A DNA stretch of 24,260 bases, taken from positions 1 through 24,260 of the forward strand of contig CAZAQS010000046.1 in NCBI GenBank assembly GCA_964486825.1, in the 5' to 3' direction. Below the pieces are notes generated by a model. It made no database searches, was not told the DNA's origin, and was given only the letters and a program-made list of their open reading frames with translations. This stretch comes from CAZAQS01 sp964486825. Its GTDB lineage: Bacteria > Chloroflexota > Anaerolineae > Anaerolineales > UBA4823. Shown here piece after piece: positions 8,099 through 14,560 of this stretch. The position numbers were made by a program, and so were the translations under genes. How positions within the stretch are numbered: the first letter of the stretch is position 1; each line of letters opens with the position of its first letter.

Positions 8099-8131
8099 AA
8101 TACCCACGACGCCGGCCACGTCGTGGGTATT
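8099..8131 (+). terminator. Strong hairpin terminator after the 5'-nucleotidase
   Basis: A perfect 12-bp stem pairs AATACCCACGAC (8099-8110) with GTCGTGGGTATT (8120-8131) around a nine-base loop, 36 bases after the stop codon. The T-rich stretch behind it (tatttgatt) is short, so termination may be partial. The remaining spacer to 8271 shows no gene; it holds a small CGATCCT/AGGATCG hairpin at 8213-8235. Confidence 0.7.
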
Positions 8132-8271
8132 TGATTCTGGCTGTGATCATTCTCTTCGCAGAGGGCATGGGGCACGTTTTCCCGGTCCCGGACATGGGGG
8201 GATTGGTCGACACGATCCTCGCTCATATAGGATCGACAACCCAGGCTGGAGAACTTCATCCCTGATATAAA

Positions 8272-8300
8272 TTGCATCAAGAAGCTTTCTTCCCTATAAT
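8272..8300 (+). promoter_or_regulatory. Near-consensus promoter of the Gly-Gly protein / DUF4132 operon
   Basis: TTGCAT (8272-8277) and a perfect TATAAT (8295-8300) are exactly 17 bases apart. Transcription should begin near 8307, leaving a leader of about 34 bases before ATG 8341, whose ribosome site GGAGG lies at 8331-8335. No operator-like repeat is obvious, so the unit may be fairly constitutive. Confidence 0.75.
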
Positions 8301-8340
8301 ACTGCTAAGAATCATGGGACGAAATTCACGGGAGGTGCTC

Positions 8341-8778
8341 ATGGCGTCCACGATCCTCGTCGAAGGCAAAGTATTGGGCAGGAAACGCCCCCTGTTTACA
8401 GACTGGCAGATCGATCTGCCTCCCAGTTGGGGTCCGCAGGGCGACCGGATCCGGCTGCGCGACCTGATCACCCGCGTGGTGGTCGAGGAGGTAGAAGCCT
8501 TCCGCCAGAGGCAGGAACAGCGCCGCCTGGCTCGCCTGATGAGCCCGGCCGAGATCCAGGCCGGCGCCGCCTCGGGCAAAGTCGACCCCGGTGAGCGGGA
8601 TCTGGGCCAGGTCGTCGATACCGAGGAAGCTATCGGCGCGGCCTTGCAGGCATTCGAGGACGGCCTGTATTTCGTTTTCATCGACGACGTCCAACAGACA
8701 GACCTTGAAAGTGAGGTCTACCTGAAGGCGGACAGCAAGGTCACCTTCATCCGGCTCGTGGCGCTGGCCGGAGGGTAA
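8341..8778 (+). CDS. Putative beta-grasp (ubiquitin/ThiS/MoaD-like) protein ending in Gly-Gly
   Basis: This 145-residue protein is not one I know by name. Its end, LKADSKVTFIRLVALAGG, has the shape of a ThiS/MoaD tail: hydrophobic, 'DGDxVxFxxxVxGG', stopping right after Gly144-Gly145. Before it, YFVFIDDVQQTDLESEVYL could be the strand-turn-strand that precedes such tails. The front end suits the start of a beta-grasp fold: strands TILVEGKVLG (4-13) and LFTDWQIDLP (18-27), then a long helix from RLRDLITRVVVEEVEAF (38-54). A charged segment of about 50 residues sits between helix and third strand, making it longer than the usual 70-90 residues. ATG 8341 is chosen for its GGAGG; the open frame extends upstream to 8272 but overlaps the promoter. 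No E1-type activating enzyme or peptidase is in view. The ORF is secure; the fold is an inference, and the Gly-Gly codons also serve as the next gene's ribosome site. Confidence 0.85.
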   Translation: MASTILVEGKVLGRKRPLFTDWQIDLPPSWGPQGDRIRLRDLITRVVVEEVEAFRQRQEQRRLARLMSPAEIQAGAASGKVDPGERDLGQVVDTEEAIGAALQAFEDGLYFVFIDDVQQTDLESEVYLKADSKVTFIRLVALAGG

Positions 8779-8784
8779 GCCGTC

Positions 8785-11700
8785 ATGCTATCCGCGGAAC
8801 AGGCTCACGCCCGACTCGAGTCCTATCGCAACCCCAACTTTGAGCAAGACCAGTTGAAACGCGTGTGGGCCATTTGGGGAAATACCTCCAATATCGGGCA
8901 AATTTTGATTCAGGCCGGCCCGGCCTGGAAGAAGGTTGCCGAAAACCCGCAACAGGCGCAAGCAGCTCAAACCCAGGCTCTTTCCCAACTCTGTGCCCTC
9001 AAGCCAGGCCAGCGTCGGAAGTTATTCAAAGCCCTTTTGCCAAAACTGGCCCAAGAGATCGAATCCACCTGGGACCTGTTCGACCGGTTCCCCTACCAGA
9101 CCAGCTATTACCGCCGTCCCTTCCGTATGCCTGGCCAACCATCCCCGGTCGCCCGGGGTCTCTGGCTCAAAAGGCTGTTACAGGCCAGCCAGGGCTACGA
9201 CCAGCCTGTAGATTGGTTTGCAACCTGGGCTCCTTACCTGGGGTATTGGGCCCCGGATTCTCTGGGATACCTGTTTGCAGGCGCTATCGAAGCCGGTGGG
9301 GAGTCCGGTCAGCAGGTATTCGATATCCTGGTAGCTTCAGCGGATGGCAGCCACGAGACCGGACGGATGGGGAGGCACGTCGTGCGCGGCCTGGCCTGCG
9401 CCTCCCGACCAGATGGGTGGGATTTTATCGAACGCCTGCTGCTGTCAGCTCAGCGCGAGGAAGGCCTGCGCCAGGTGATCCTTGAATCTGTGGATGAGGC
9501 CCATCCACAGCTCTTCCGGCGCCTGTTCCACTTGATCCTGGAGCAGCGCTTGACCCGTTTCAGCGCCACGATCCGGGCTTTGGATGTCTGGTTTGGTTTG
9601 GCACTCGAGAGCCTCACCCCCAAGATGCTCTCCGAGCTCCTGGGTTGCGTCTTACGCTTTCTAGATGATCCTCCATCTCGGCAGACAGCCCTCTTGGAGG
9701 GTTCTGCTGAAGAGGCCTATTACGCTTTATGGGCTATGGCTTTCGATGATGCCCAGGTCGCCTTGCCTCATGCGGTCGCCTTGCACCGCTCCCCAGACCT
9801 GCAACGCCGCTTCGCCGCCACCCACCTCCTGGCTCAAATGGAAATTCAAGGCAGTTTCCATGAACTACTGGAAGCCATGGAAGACCCCGACTTGAGCGTG
9901 GTCGCTCGAGCGGTCGCCGGGCTTTCCTCTTCTGGATTCGATCGCGGCTGGCTAGAGAAGAGCGATTTCTTCGAGCGTATTGAGCGCCTGGTATCACGCC
10001 TGCCCCACAAAACCAACACCTTCAAGCCTCCTCTTTGGGACTGGCTGCCTCTGAAGCTTGACCGTGATAAGCTGGCAAGTATGCTGGTGGGTTGCCTGGG
10101 TGAGCGCCCGCCCAAGCGCTTGTTCCCCTATCTCTCGATTATGGACTCGGGTGGACGGGCTCAAGTCGCCGGACTGTTGTCTGGATCGGGTTTCAAGGAC
10201 GCCGGTTCCCGGCAGGCGCTATTTACCCTGGCTGGGGATTCCAGCTCCTACGTCCGTTCCAAGTCTCTAGAGGCCCTGCACGGCTTTAAGCTTACAGAAG
10301 AGGAAACCCATCACTTGGAGGGCTTACTTACACGCCAGGCAGCTGATTTACGCCGGGGTGTCATCCAGCTCTTGCTCGAGCTTCCCGATCCAGCCCTATT
10401 GAAGAGCGCCGAGCGGCTGCTCGAGGCAAAGCATGAACGCCAGCGCATGGCAGGCCTGGAATTGCTGCGAGAGTGTATCAGGTCACAACGGCACCCGCCG
10501 GAGTGCCGCCGCCTGGCTGCCAATTACCAGGCCCGAGCCGGGCATCTGGAGTCCGAAGCCAGTATTTTAGAGGATATCCTGGCGGAAGATGTCCAGGATT
10601 ATTCCTTGCAGGATGCCCTGGGTTTAATGGACCCCCAAAACCGTACCCCTGCCCGCCCGCCACGCACAGACCTTGGAAAGTTCGTGCCAGCCGGCCGGGT
10701 AAAGCTAGGAAGCCAGGCTGCCATCGAGATCCTCAAAGCGCTCGATGCCCTGATCGATGAGCACCGCGCGCAGCCGGTTGAGCTGATCCTCTGGGATGGT
10801 AACCACACGGAGTTATTGGGCAATGCCCAGTATGGCTTCCCAGCTCCTGACCCCACCCAGCCATTGGAGGCCGACCTGGAGCGCTTACCGCTCCGTCAGG
10901 TGTGGGAAGACTGGTACCATAACCGCCCGCCGGCCCTGAGGGACTCGGATGGCTTCGAGCTTTATCGGGCGGCCGCCCTGATACAGTTGTTCACCCGGAG
11001 CTACGAAGGCTTTTCAATATGGCGCTGCCAGGTACATGAGAACCTGCAGGATTTCCTGGATGCACGCTGTGATTTCAAACTGAATTACGAACCTATCCTC
11101 TCCCCACTGCTGTATTGGCTGATTCGCTCTCATCCCACCCAGGATGAGACGTCCTTCTTGCTGGATGCATTGGAAGCCTCTGCCAGCCGGATTCCGAAGG
11201 CTGAGCTGGTGGGTGTCAATGAGGTAAGTTATTTCTCGGAGACCACCCGGGCTATTCCACCCCAGAGGCTGGCCTATCTGCGGCTGTGTCGCTGGCAGCG
11301 TTCCGTCCAGCCGGGTGACTGGCATGAAGAGCAGCATACCCGGCTCTGGGCTGTCGTACGCTGGCTGGACGAGCCCAAGCCCGGTCTGCCCAGGTTTTAT
11401 CCAGAACTGGAAGATGCTTTGTACGCCTGGCGATCCGGCGCAGCAACCCGGGACGATGTCCTTGACCTGGTCCTGGGAGGGCGCCTGGTCGATCGCCAAC
11501 GGTACCCGTTCAACGCTTTACGGGAGCTTAGCGGCCGTAAAGCTCACCCCCTGTTCAAAACCTTCCCGGAAGTCCGGCAACTTGTTGAGGATTGCCGAGA
11601 GCGGATCATATCCATCGAGATCCGCAGAGGGGATCTGCCGACCGCAGCTACTTTACCAGCCCTGGCCTTGCGCTCCGTCCCGGGTATGGCGAACCTGTTC

Positions 11701-13716
11701 CGCTTGGTGGCGGCCCTGGGAAAGACCAGTTTCGATCGCGGTTGGCATTGGGGTGAGAATCGCCAATCCGTTCTGAGCGGTTTGGCGCGCATCACCTATC
11801 CGCTCGAATCGGACACCCTGCAGGGCTTTGCAGAGTTGGTCAAGACCTACAAAATACCAGACCGCTGCCTGGTCGAGTTGGCTGTCTACGCTCCGCAGTG
11901 GGCGGCATTCGTGGAAGAGTGCCTGGGTTGGCCGAAGCTGCGCGAGGCGGTTTTCTGGCTGTACGCTCACACCAAGGACCGCCAATGGTACGTGGAAAAG
12001 GAGATCCTCGAGCTGTGGACCTCCCAGGTCAGCGAGTACACACCCCTTTCTCCGGAGCGTTTAATGGACGGGGCTGCTGATTCTGCCTGGTTCCACCAGG
12101 TCTACCAGGCTTTGGGAGAGCAACGCTGGCTGGAGGTGTACCGCTGCGCCGAGCTGACCGCTAGCGGCAATGGGCACGCGCGCGCCCGGCTCTTTGCGGA
12201 TGCTATGCTTGGCCAGGTGAGCGCCGATGCGCTGATCGAGCGCTTCAATAAGAAGCGCCACCAGGACTCCGTGCGCGCCCTTGGGCTGGTTCCCTTGCCG
12301 CCCGGCGCGGCCTGCAAGGCGGAAGTCCTGCGCCGCTACCAGGCCATGCAGGAGTTCATCCGTAGTGGAAAGAAGTACGGCTCGCAGCGCCAGGCCAGTG
12401 AAAAGCTGGCTGCCGCCATTGGTATGGAAAACCTGGCCCGGTCTGCCGGCTACGCAGACCCGCTGCGCCTGGAATGGGCCATGGAGGTGCAGGCGGTCGC
12501 CGACCTGGCCAGCGGACCGGTCGCCGTCGAGGTCGAGGAGACCCGCGTGAGCCTCTCTATCGACGAGCTGGGTGAGCCGATTATCGATATTATGAAAAAC
12601 GGAAAGCCCTTGAAATCCATTCCCGCCCGGATCAAGAAGGACCCCGGCGTCGCAAGCCTGTTGCGCCGCAAGAAGGAGCTCGAGCGCCAGGCCAGCCGCA
12701 TGCGCCAATCGCTGGAGCAGGCCATGTGCCGCGCCGACGCCTTTAGCCCGGCCGAACTCAGCGAGTTATTCCACCACCCGCTTCTGCGTACCATGTTGGA
12801 GCAGCTGGTCTTCATAAGCCCTCGAGGTATGGGCTGTCCCCTCCAGGAGGGGCAGGACCTGGAGCTATACCACCATTCAGGCCGCCTGCTGCCGCTTGGA
12901 GAGGATGAGTCGCTGCGAATCGCCCATCCGGTAGACTTGTTGGAGACAGGTGAATGGCATCTCTGGCAGCGCGAGTGTTTCCTGGCAGAGCGTATCCAGC
13001 CATTCAAACAGGTCTTCCGCGAACTGTACCTGCTAGCGCCTTCCGAAGTAGAGCAGGGCGGCCTGTCTCGCCGCTACGCAGGACAGCAGGTCAACCCGCG
13101 CCAGGCCCTGGCTTTATTCAGGGCACGCGGTTGGGTCGTGGCGCCCGAGGAAGGCGTCCACAAGACCTTCCACGCGCTGGGGATTTCGGCGCGGGTCGGG
13201 TTCTTGCAGGCAGTCTACACCCCGGCCGAAGTGGAAGGCCTGACCCTGGAAGGAGTAATGTTTACCCCGCGCGGCGAATGGCGCCCGTTGCCGCTGGAAA
13301 GTATCGACAGGCGACTGTTCAGCGAGGTGATGCGCGACCTGGACCTGGTGGTCAGCGTGGCTCACGCGGGCGGAGTCGACCCAGAGGCCTCGGCCTCCTC
13401 CGTAGAATCACGCAGCGCGCTTATCCGGGAGACCTGCACCCTGCTCAACCTGCACAATGTGCGCCTGAGCGACAGGCATGCCCTGATCGATGGCGAGCTG
13501 GGCAATTACACCGTCCACCTGGGTAGCGCCGTCGTCCATAAGCAGCCGGGTGGGGCGCTTTGCATCATCCCGGTCCATTCCCAGCAGCGCGGCCGGCTGT
13601 TCCTGCCCTTCGTCGATAACGATCCCAAGTCGGCGGAAGTGGTCTCGAAGGTTGTTGCGTTGGCCAGGGATAGTGAAATCCGCGACCCGATCATCCTCGA
13701 GCAGATCTTGAGATAA
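8785..13716 (+). CDS. Giant HEAT-repeat and DUF4132 protein (MolR-like)
   Basis: A 1643-residue cytoplasmic protein with no signal peptide or membrane helix. Roughly residues 60-620 look like an alpha-helical HEAT/armadillo solenoid, with repeated helix pairs such as RRFAATHLLAQMEIQGSFHE and EDPDLSVVARAVAGL. A middle part (about 640-1200) is Trp- and Arg-rich with no motif I can name. From about 1212 the DUF4132 domain is recognisable: ARSAGYADPLRLEWAMEVQA, KNGKPLKSIPARIKKD, LRIAHPVDLL, QPFKQVFRELYLL and RYAGQQVNP. The last 100 residues (TLLNLHNVRLSDRHALIDG, VHLGSAVVHKQPGG, PFVDNDPKSAEVVSKVVALA) match the domain that commonly ends these proteins. The biochemical role of DUF4132 is unknown; MolR was once linked to molybdate regulation, which is weak evidence. 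Its ATG lies six bases after the stop of the Gly-Gly protein gene, whose last codons GGAGGG are its ribosome site. Co-translation is expected. Confidence 0.9.
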   Translation: MLSAEQAHARLESYRNPNFEQDQLKRVWAIWGNTSNIGQILIQAGPAWKKVAENPQQAQAAQTQALSQLCALKPGQRRKLFKALLPKLAQEIESTWDLFDRFPYQTSYYRRPFRMPGQPSPVARGLWLKRLLQASQGYDQPVDWFATWAPYLGYWAPDSLGYLFAGAIEAGGESGQQVFDILVASADGSHETGRMGRHVVRGLACASRPDGWDFIERLLLSAQREEGLRQVILESVDEAHPQLFRRLFHLILEQRLTRFSATIRALDVWFGLALESLTPKMLSELLGCVLRFLDDPPSRQTALLEGSAEEAYYALWAMAFDDAQVALPHAVALHRSPDLQRRFAATHLLAQMEIQGSFHELLEAMEDPDLSVVARAVAGLSSSGFDRGWLEKSDFFERIERLVSRLPHKTNTFKPPLWDWLPLKLDRDKLASMLVGCLGERPPKRLFPYLSIMDSGGRAQVAGLLSGSGFKDAGSRQALFTLAGDSSSYVRSKSLEALHGFKLTEEETHHLEGLLTRQAADLRRGVIQLLLELPDPALLKSAERLLEAKHERQRMAGLELLRECIRSQRHPPECRRLAANYQARAGHLESEASILEDILAEDVQDYSLQDALGLMDPQNRTPARPPRTDLGKFVPAGRVKLGSQAAIEILKALDALIDEHRAQPVELILWDGNHTELLGNAQYGFPAPDPTQPLEADLERLPLRQVWEDWYHNRPPALRDSDGFELYRAAALIQLFTRSYEGFSIWRCQVHENLQDFLDARCDFKLNYEPILSPLLYWLIRSHPTQDETSFLLDALEASASRIPKAELVGVNEVSYFSETTRAIPPQRLAYLRLCRWQRSVQPGDWHEEQHTRLWAVVRWLDEPKPGLPRFYPELEDALYAWRSGAATRDDVLDLVLGGRLVDRQRYPFNALRELSGRKAHPLFKTFPEVRQLVEDCRERIISIEIRRGDLPTAATLPALALRSVPGMANLFRLVAALGKTSFDRGWHWGENRQSVLSGLARITYPLESDTLQGFAELVKTYKIPDRCLVELAVYAPQWAAFVEECLGWPKLREAVFWLYAHTKDRQWYVEKEILELWTSQVSEYTPLSPERLMDGAADSAWFHQVYQALGEQRWLEVYRCAELTASGNGHARARLFADAMLGQVSADALIERFNKKRHQDSVRALGLVPLPPGAACKAEVLRRYQAMQEFIRSGKKYGSQRQASEKLAAAIGMENLARSAGYADPLRLEWAMEVQAVADLASGPVAVEVEETRVSLSIDELGEPIIDIMKNGKPLKSIPARIKKDPGVASLLRRKKELERQASRMRQSLEQAMCRADAFSPAELSELFHHPLLRTMLEQLVFISPRGMGCPLQEGQDLELYHHSGRLLPLGEDESLRIAHPVDLLETGEWHLWQRECFLAERIQPFKQVFRELYLLAPSEVEQGGLSRRYAGQQVNPRQALALFRARGWVVAPEEGVHKTFHALGISARVGFLQAVYTPAEVEGLTLEGVMFTPRGEWRPLPLESIDRRLFSEVMRDLDLVVSVAHAGGVDPEASASSVESRSALIRETCTLLNLHNVRLSDRHALIDGELGNYTVHLGSAVVHKQPGGALCIIPVHSQQRGRLFLPFVDNDPKSAEVVSKVVALARDSEIRDPIILEQILR

Positions 13717-13728
13717 TCGGAGGGCAGA

Positions 13729-13803
13729 ATGCAGGCCATGGATCGTCTTGTTCAGACGCAATTTGTTTCAGTTTCGCAAGCTTTGATATTGGGGACAATA
13801 TAA
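13729..13803 (+). CDS. Short ORF behind DUF4132, possible truncated third operon gene
   Basis: GGAGGG (13719-13724) lies four bases before ATG 13729, which is only 12 bases after the DUF4132 stop. The frame reads MQAMDRLVQTQFVSVSQALI and stops at TAA 13801-13803 after 24 codons. The initiation site is as good as those of the two upstream genes, so ribosomes may well start here. The peptide itself has no recognisable domain. It could be a genuine leader-size peptide, chance, or the 5' stub of a lost third gene; the neighbouring minus-strand frame is also broken at this spot, which favours the last. Confidence 0.3.
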   Translation: MQAMDRLVQTQFVSVSQALILGTI

Positions 13804-13983
13804 CTTCAGCTGAAATTTGATGGTCCTTCCTGGGAAAACGCCCGGAAGACTCCGGGCGTTGCCTAAAACCTGGGTGGAAACATCGTACTTTTCTTTGGCC
13901 CAGGCGGCATAATTTTTCATCAGTGCGATACCTTGCAGCCTTACACCGGGCTTTGTGCCAATGGTAATGGTTTGGTAATACAT
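13768..13983 (-). pseudogene. Truncated small protein (MYYQTITIGTKPG type)
   Basis: ATG 13983 follows a textbook AGGAGGTG ribosome site. The first 43 residues look natural: MYYQTITIGTKPGVRLQGIA, then LMKNYAAWAKEKYDVSTQVL. This is strand-helix-strand, as in the first half of a dimeric alpha-beta barrel (NIPSNAP/Dabb-like) protein of about 100 residues. After Gly-Asn the frame runs straight through the arms of a 10-bp terminator hairpin (13837-13860) and on to a stop at 13768. Those last 29 codons lie in or beyond the terminator and look non-native. Transcripts would end before the stop codon. I read this as a gene whose 3' half was deleted. A short functional peptide cannot be excluded, and the family assignment is only a resemblance. 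Confidence 0.5.
13837..13860 (-). terminator. Rho-independent terminator (minus strand)
   Basis: AACGCCCGGA (13837-13846) and TCCGGGCGTT (13851-13860) form a perfect 10-bp GC-rich stem with a four-base loop. Read on the minus strand the hairpin is followed by TTTTCCC, a short U-tract. On the plus strand no T-run follows, so it serves transcripts coming from the right (13983 or 14498) better than the DUF4132 operon. Confidence 0.65.
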
Positions 13984-14099
13984 TTTCACCTCCTTTGATC
14001 CATATCCCGACTGGAAGTAGTGGTGTGAAGCGGCATGGCCGGGTTGGTAAGATCTTCGCTTCCCAGCCTGGAAGCAGTTGCCAGGGGAGATGAATTGAC

Positions 14100-14498
14100 T
14101 TAAATGTCAAGCGGCTCTCTTGCGAGATCGAGCGTCTCCAGGTTGCCCCAGCCTCCTGCCCGGCGAATATGCATCTGGAATGGCTCGACTTGCACCAGCC
14201 GGCACCATTTTGCACCCGGCTTCTGAGTGATGTCCAGCTCGGGCTGGTGGGCTCCCAGCGGGATGATGTGCGCTTCTCCCTTCAACTCCCATACTTCGCT
14301 CAGTAGAGTCACCCTGCCACCGTGCTCCAGGTTGACCAATTGATCGTAGGCGCCCGGCAGCAGCAGGTACAGCGCCAGGCCAAGCGCCTGGCATGAGTAC
14401 TCGCCCACCTGCAGCCCGCCAGGTCCGTGCGACGCCAGGACGGCCCGGCGCGGGACCTTCAGCATTTCTATAGCACGTTGGCGAGCGTAATCCAGCAT
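14100..14498 (-). CDS. Pyridoxamine-5'-phosphate-oxidase-like FMN-binding split-barrel protein
   Basis: A 132-residue small protein with the split-barrel pattern. It opens with LDYARQRAIEMLKVPRRAVLASHG, then strands LALYLLLPGAYDQLVNLEHG (flavin-domain beta strands with an Asp/Gln-Leu-Val-Asn block), VTLLSEVWELKGEAHII and CRLVQVEPFQMHIRR. Such proteins bind FMN or F420/haem and often act in redox or detoxification; the exact role cannot be told. The start at ATG 14498 is tentative: GGAGG lies about 12 bases upstream, rather far. It follows the LuxR-type regulator gene on the same strand with a 57-base gap. That gap contains the 30-base element also found before the divergent membrane-protein gene, so it is likely under that regulator or co-transcribed with it. 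The fold call is moderately secure. Confidence 0.7.
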   Translation of the reverse strand: MLDYARQRAIEMLKVPRRAVLASHGPGGLQVGEYSCQALGLALYLLLPGAYDQLVNLEHGGRVTLLSEVWELKGEAHIIPLGAHQPELDITQKPGAKWCRLVQVEPFQMHIRRAGGWGNLETLDLAREPLDI

Positions 14499-14530
14499 GC
14501 CTACAGCATACCTCCGGCCGGCCCAGTTTT

Positions 14531-14560
14531 CATCTATCGAAAGTTAGATTTGGAGTTAGA
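14531..14560 (-). promoter_or_regulatory. Candidate regulator box, copy 1 (upstream of the split-barrel gene)
   Basis: On the minus strand this stretch contains the core AATCTAACTTTCGATAGATG (14550-14531), preceded by TCTAACTCCA. It matches copy 2 at 17401-17430 in 23 of 30 bases, and 18 of 20 in the core. Both copies hold two TnTAAC half-sites 11 bases apart, one helical turn. The box ends 32 bases before ATG 14498 and overlaps the stop codon of the LuxR-type gene. Confidence 0.5.

Noticed and set aside
8071..8280. A 69-codon minus-strand ORF in the spacer before the Gly-Gly protein gene
   Set aside because: No ribosome site, no recognisable motif, and it overlaps the terminator hairpin and the promoter region.
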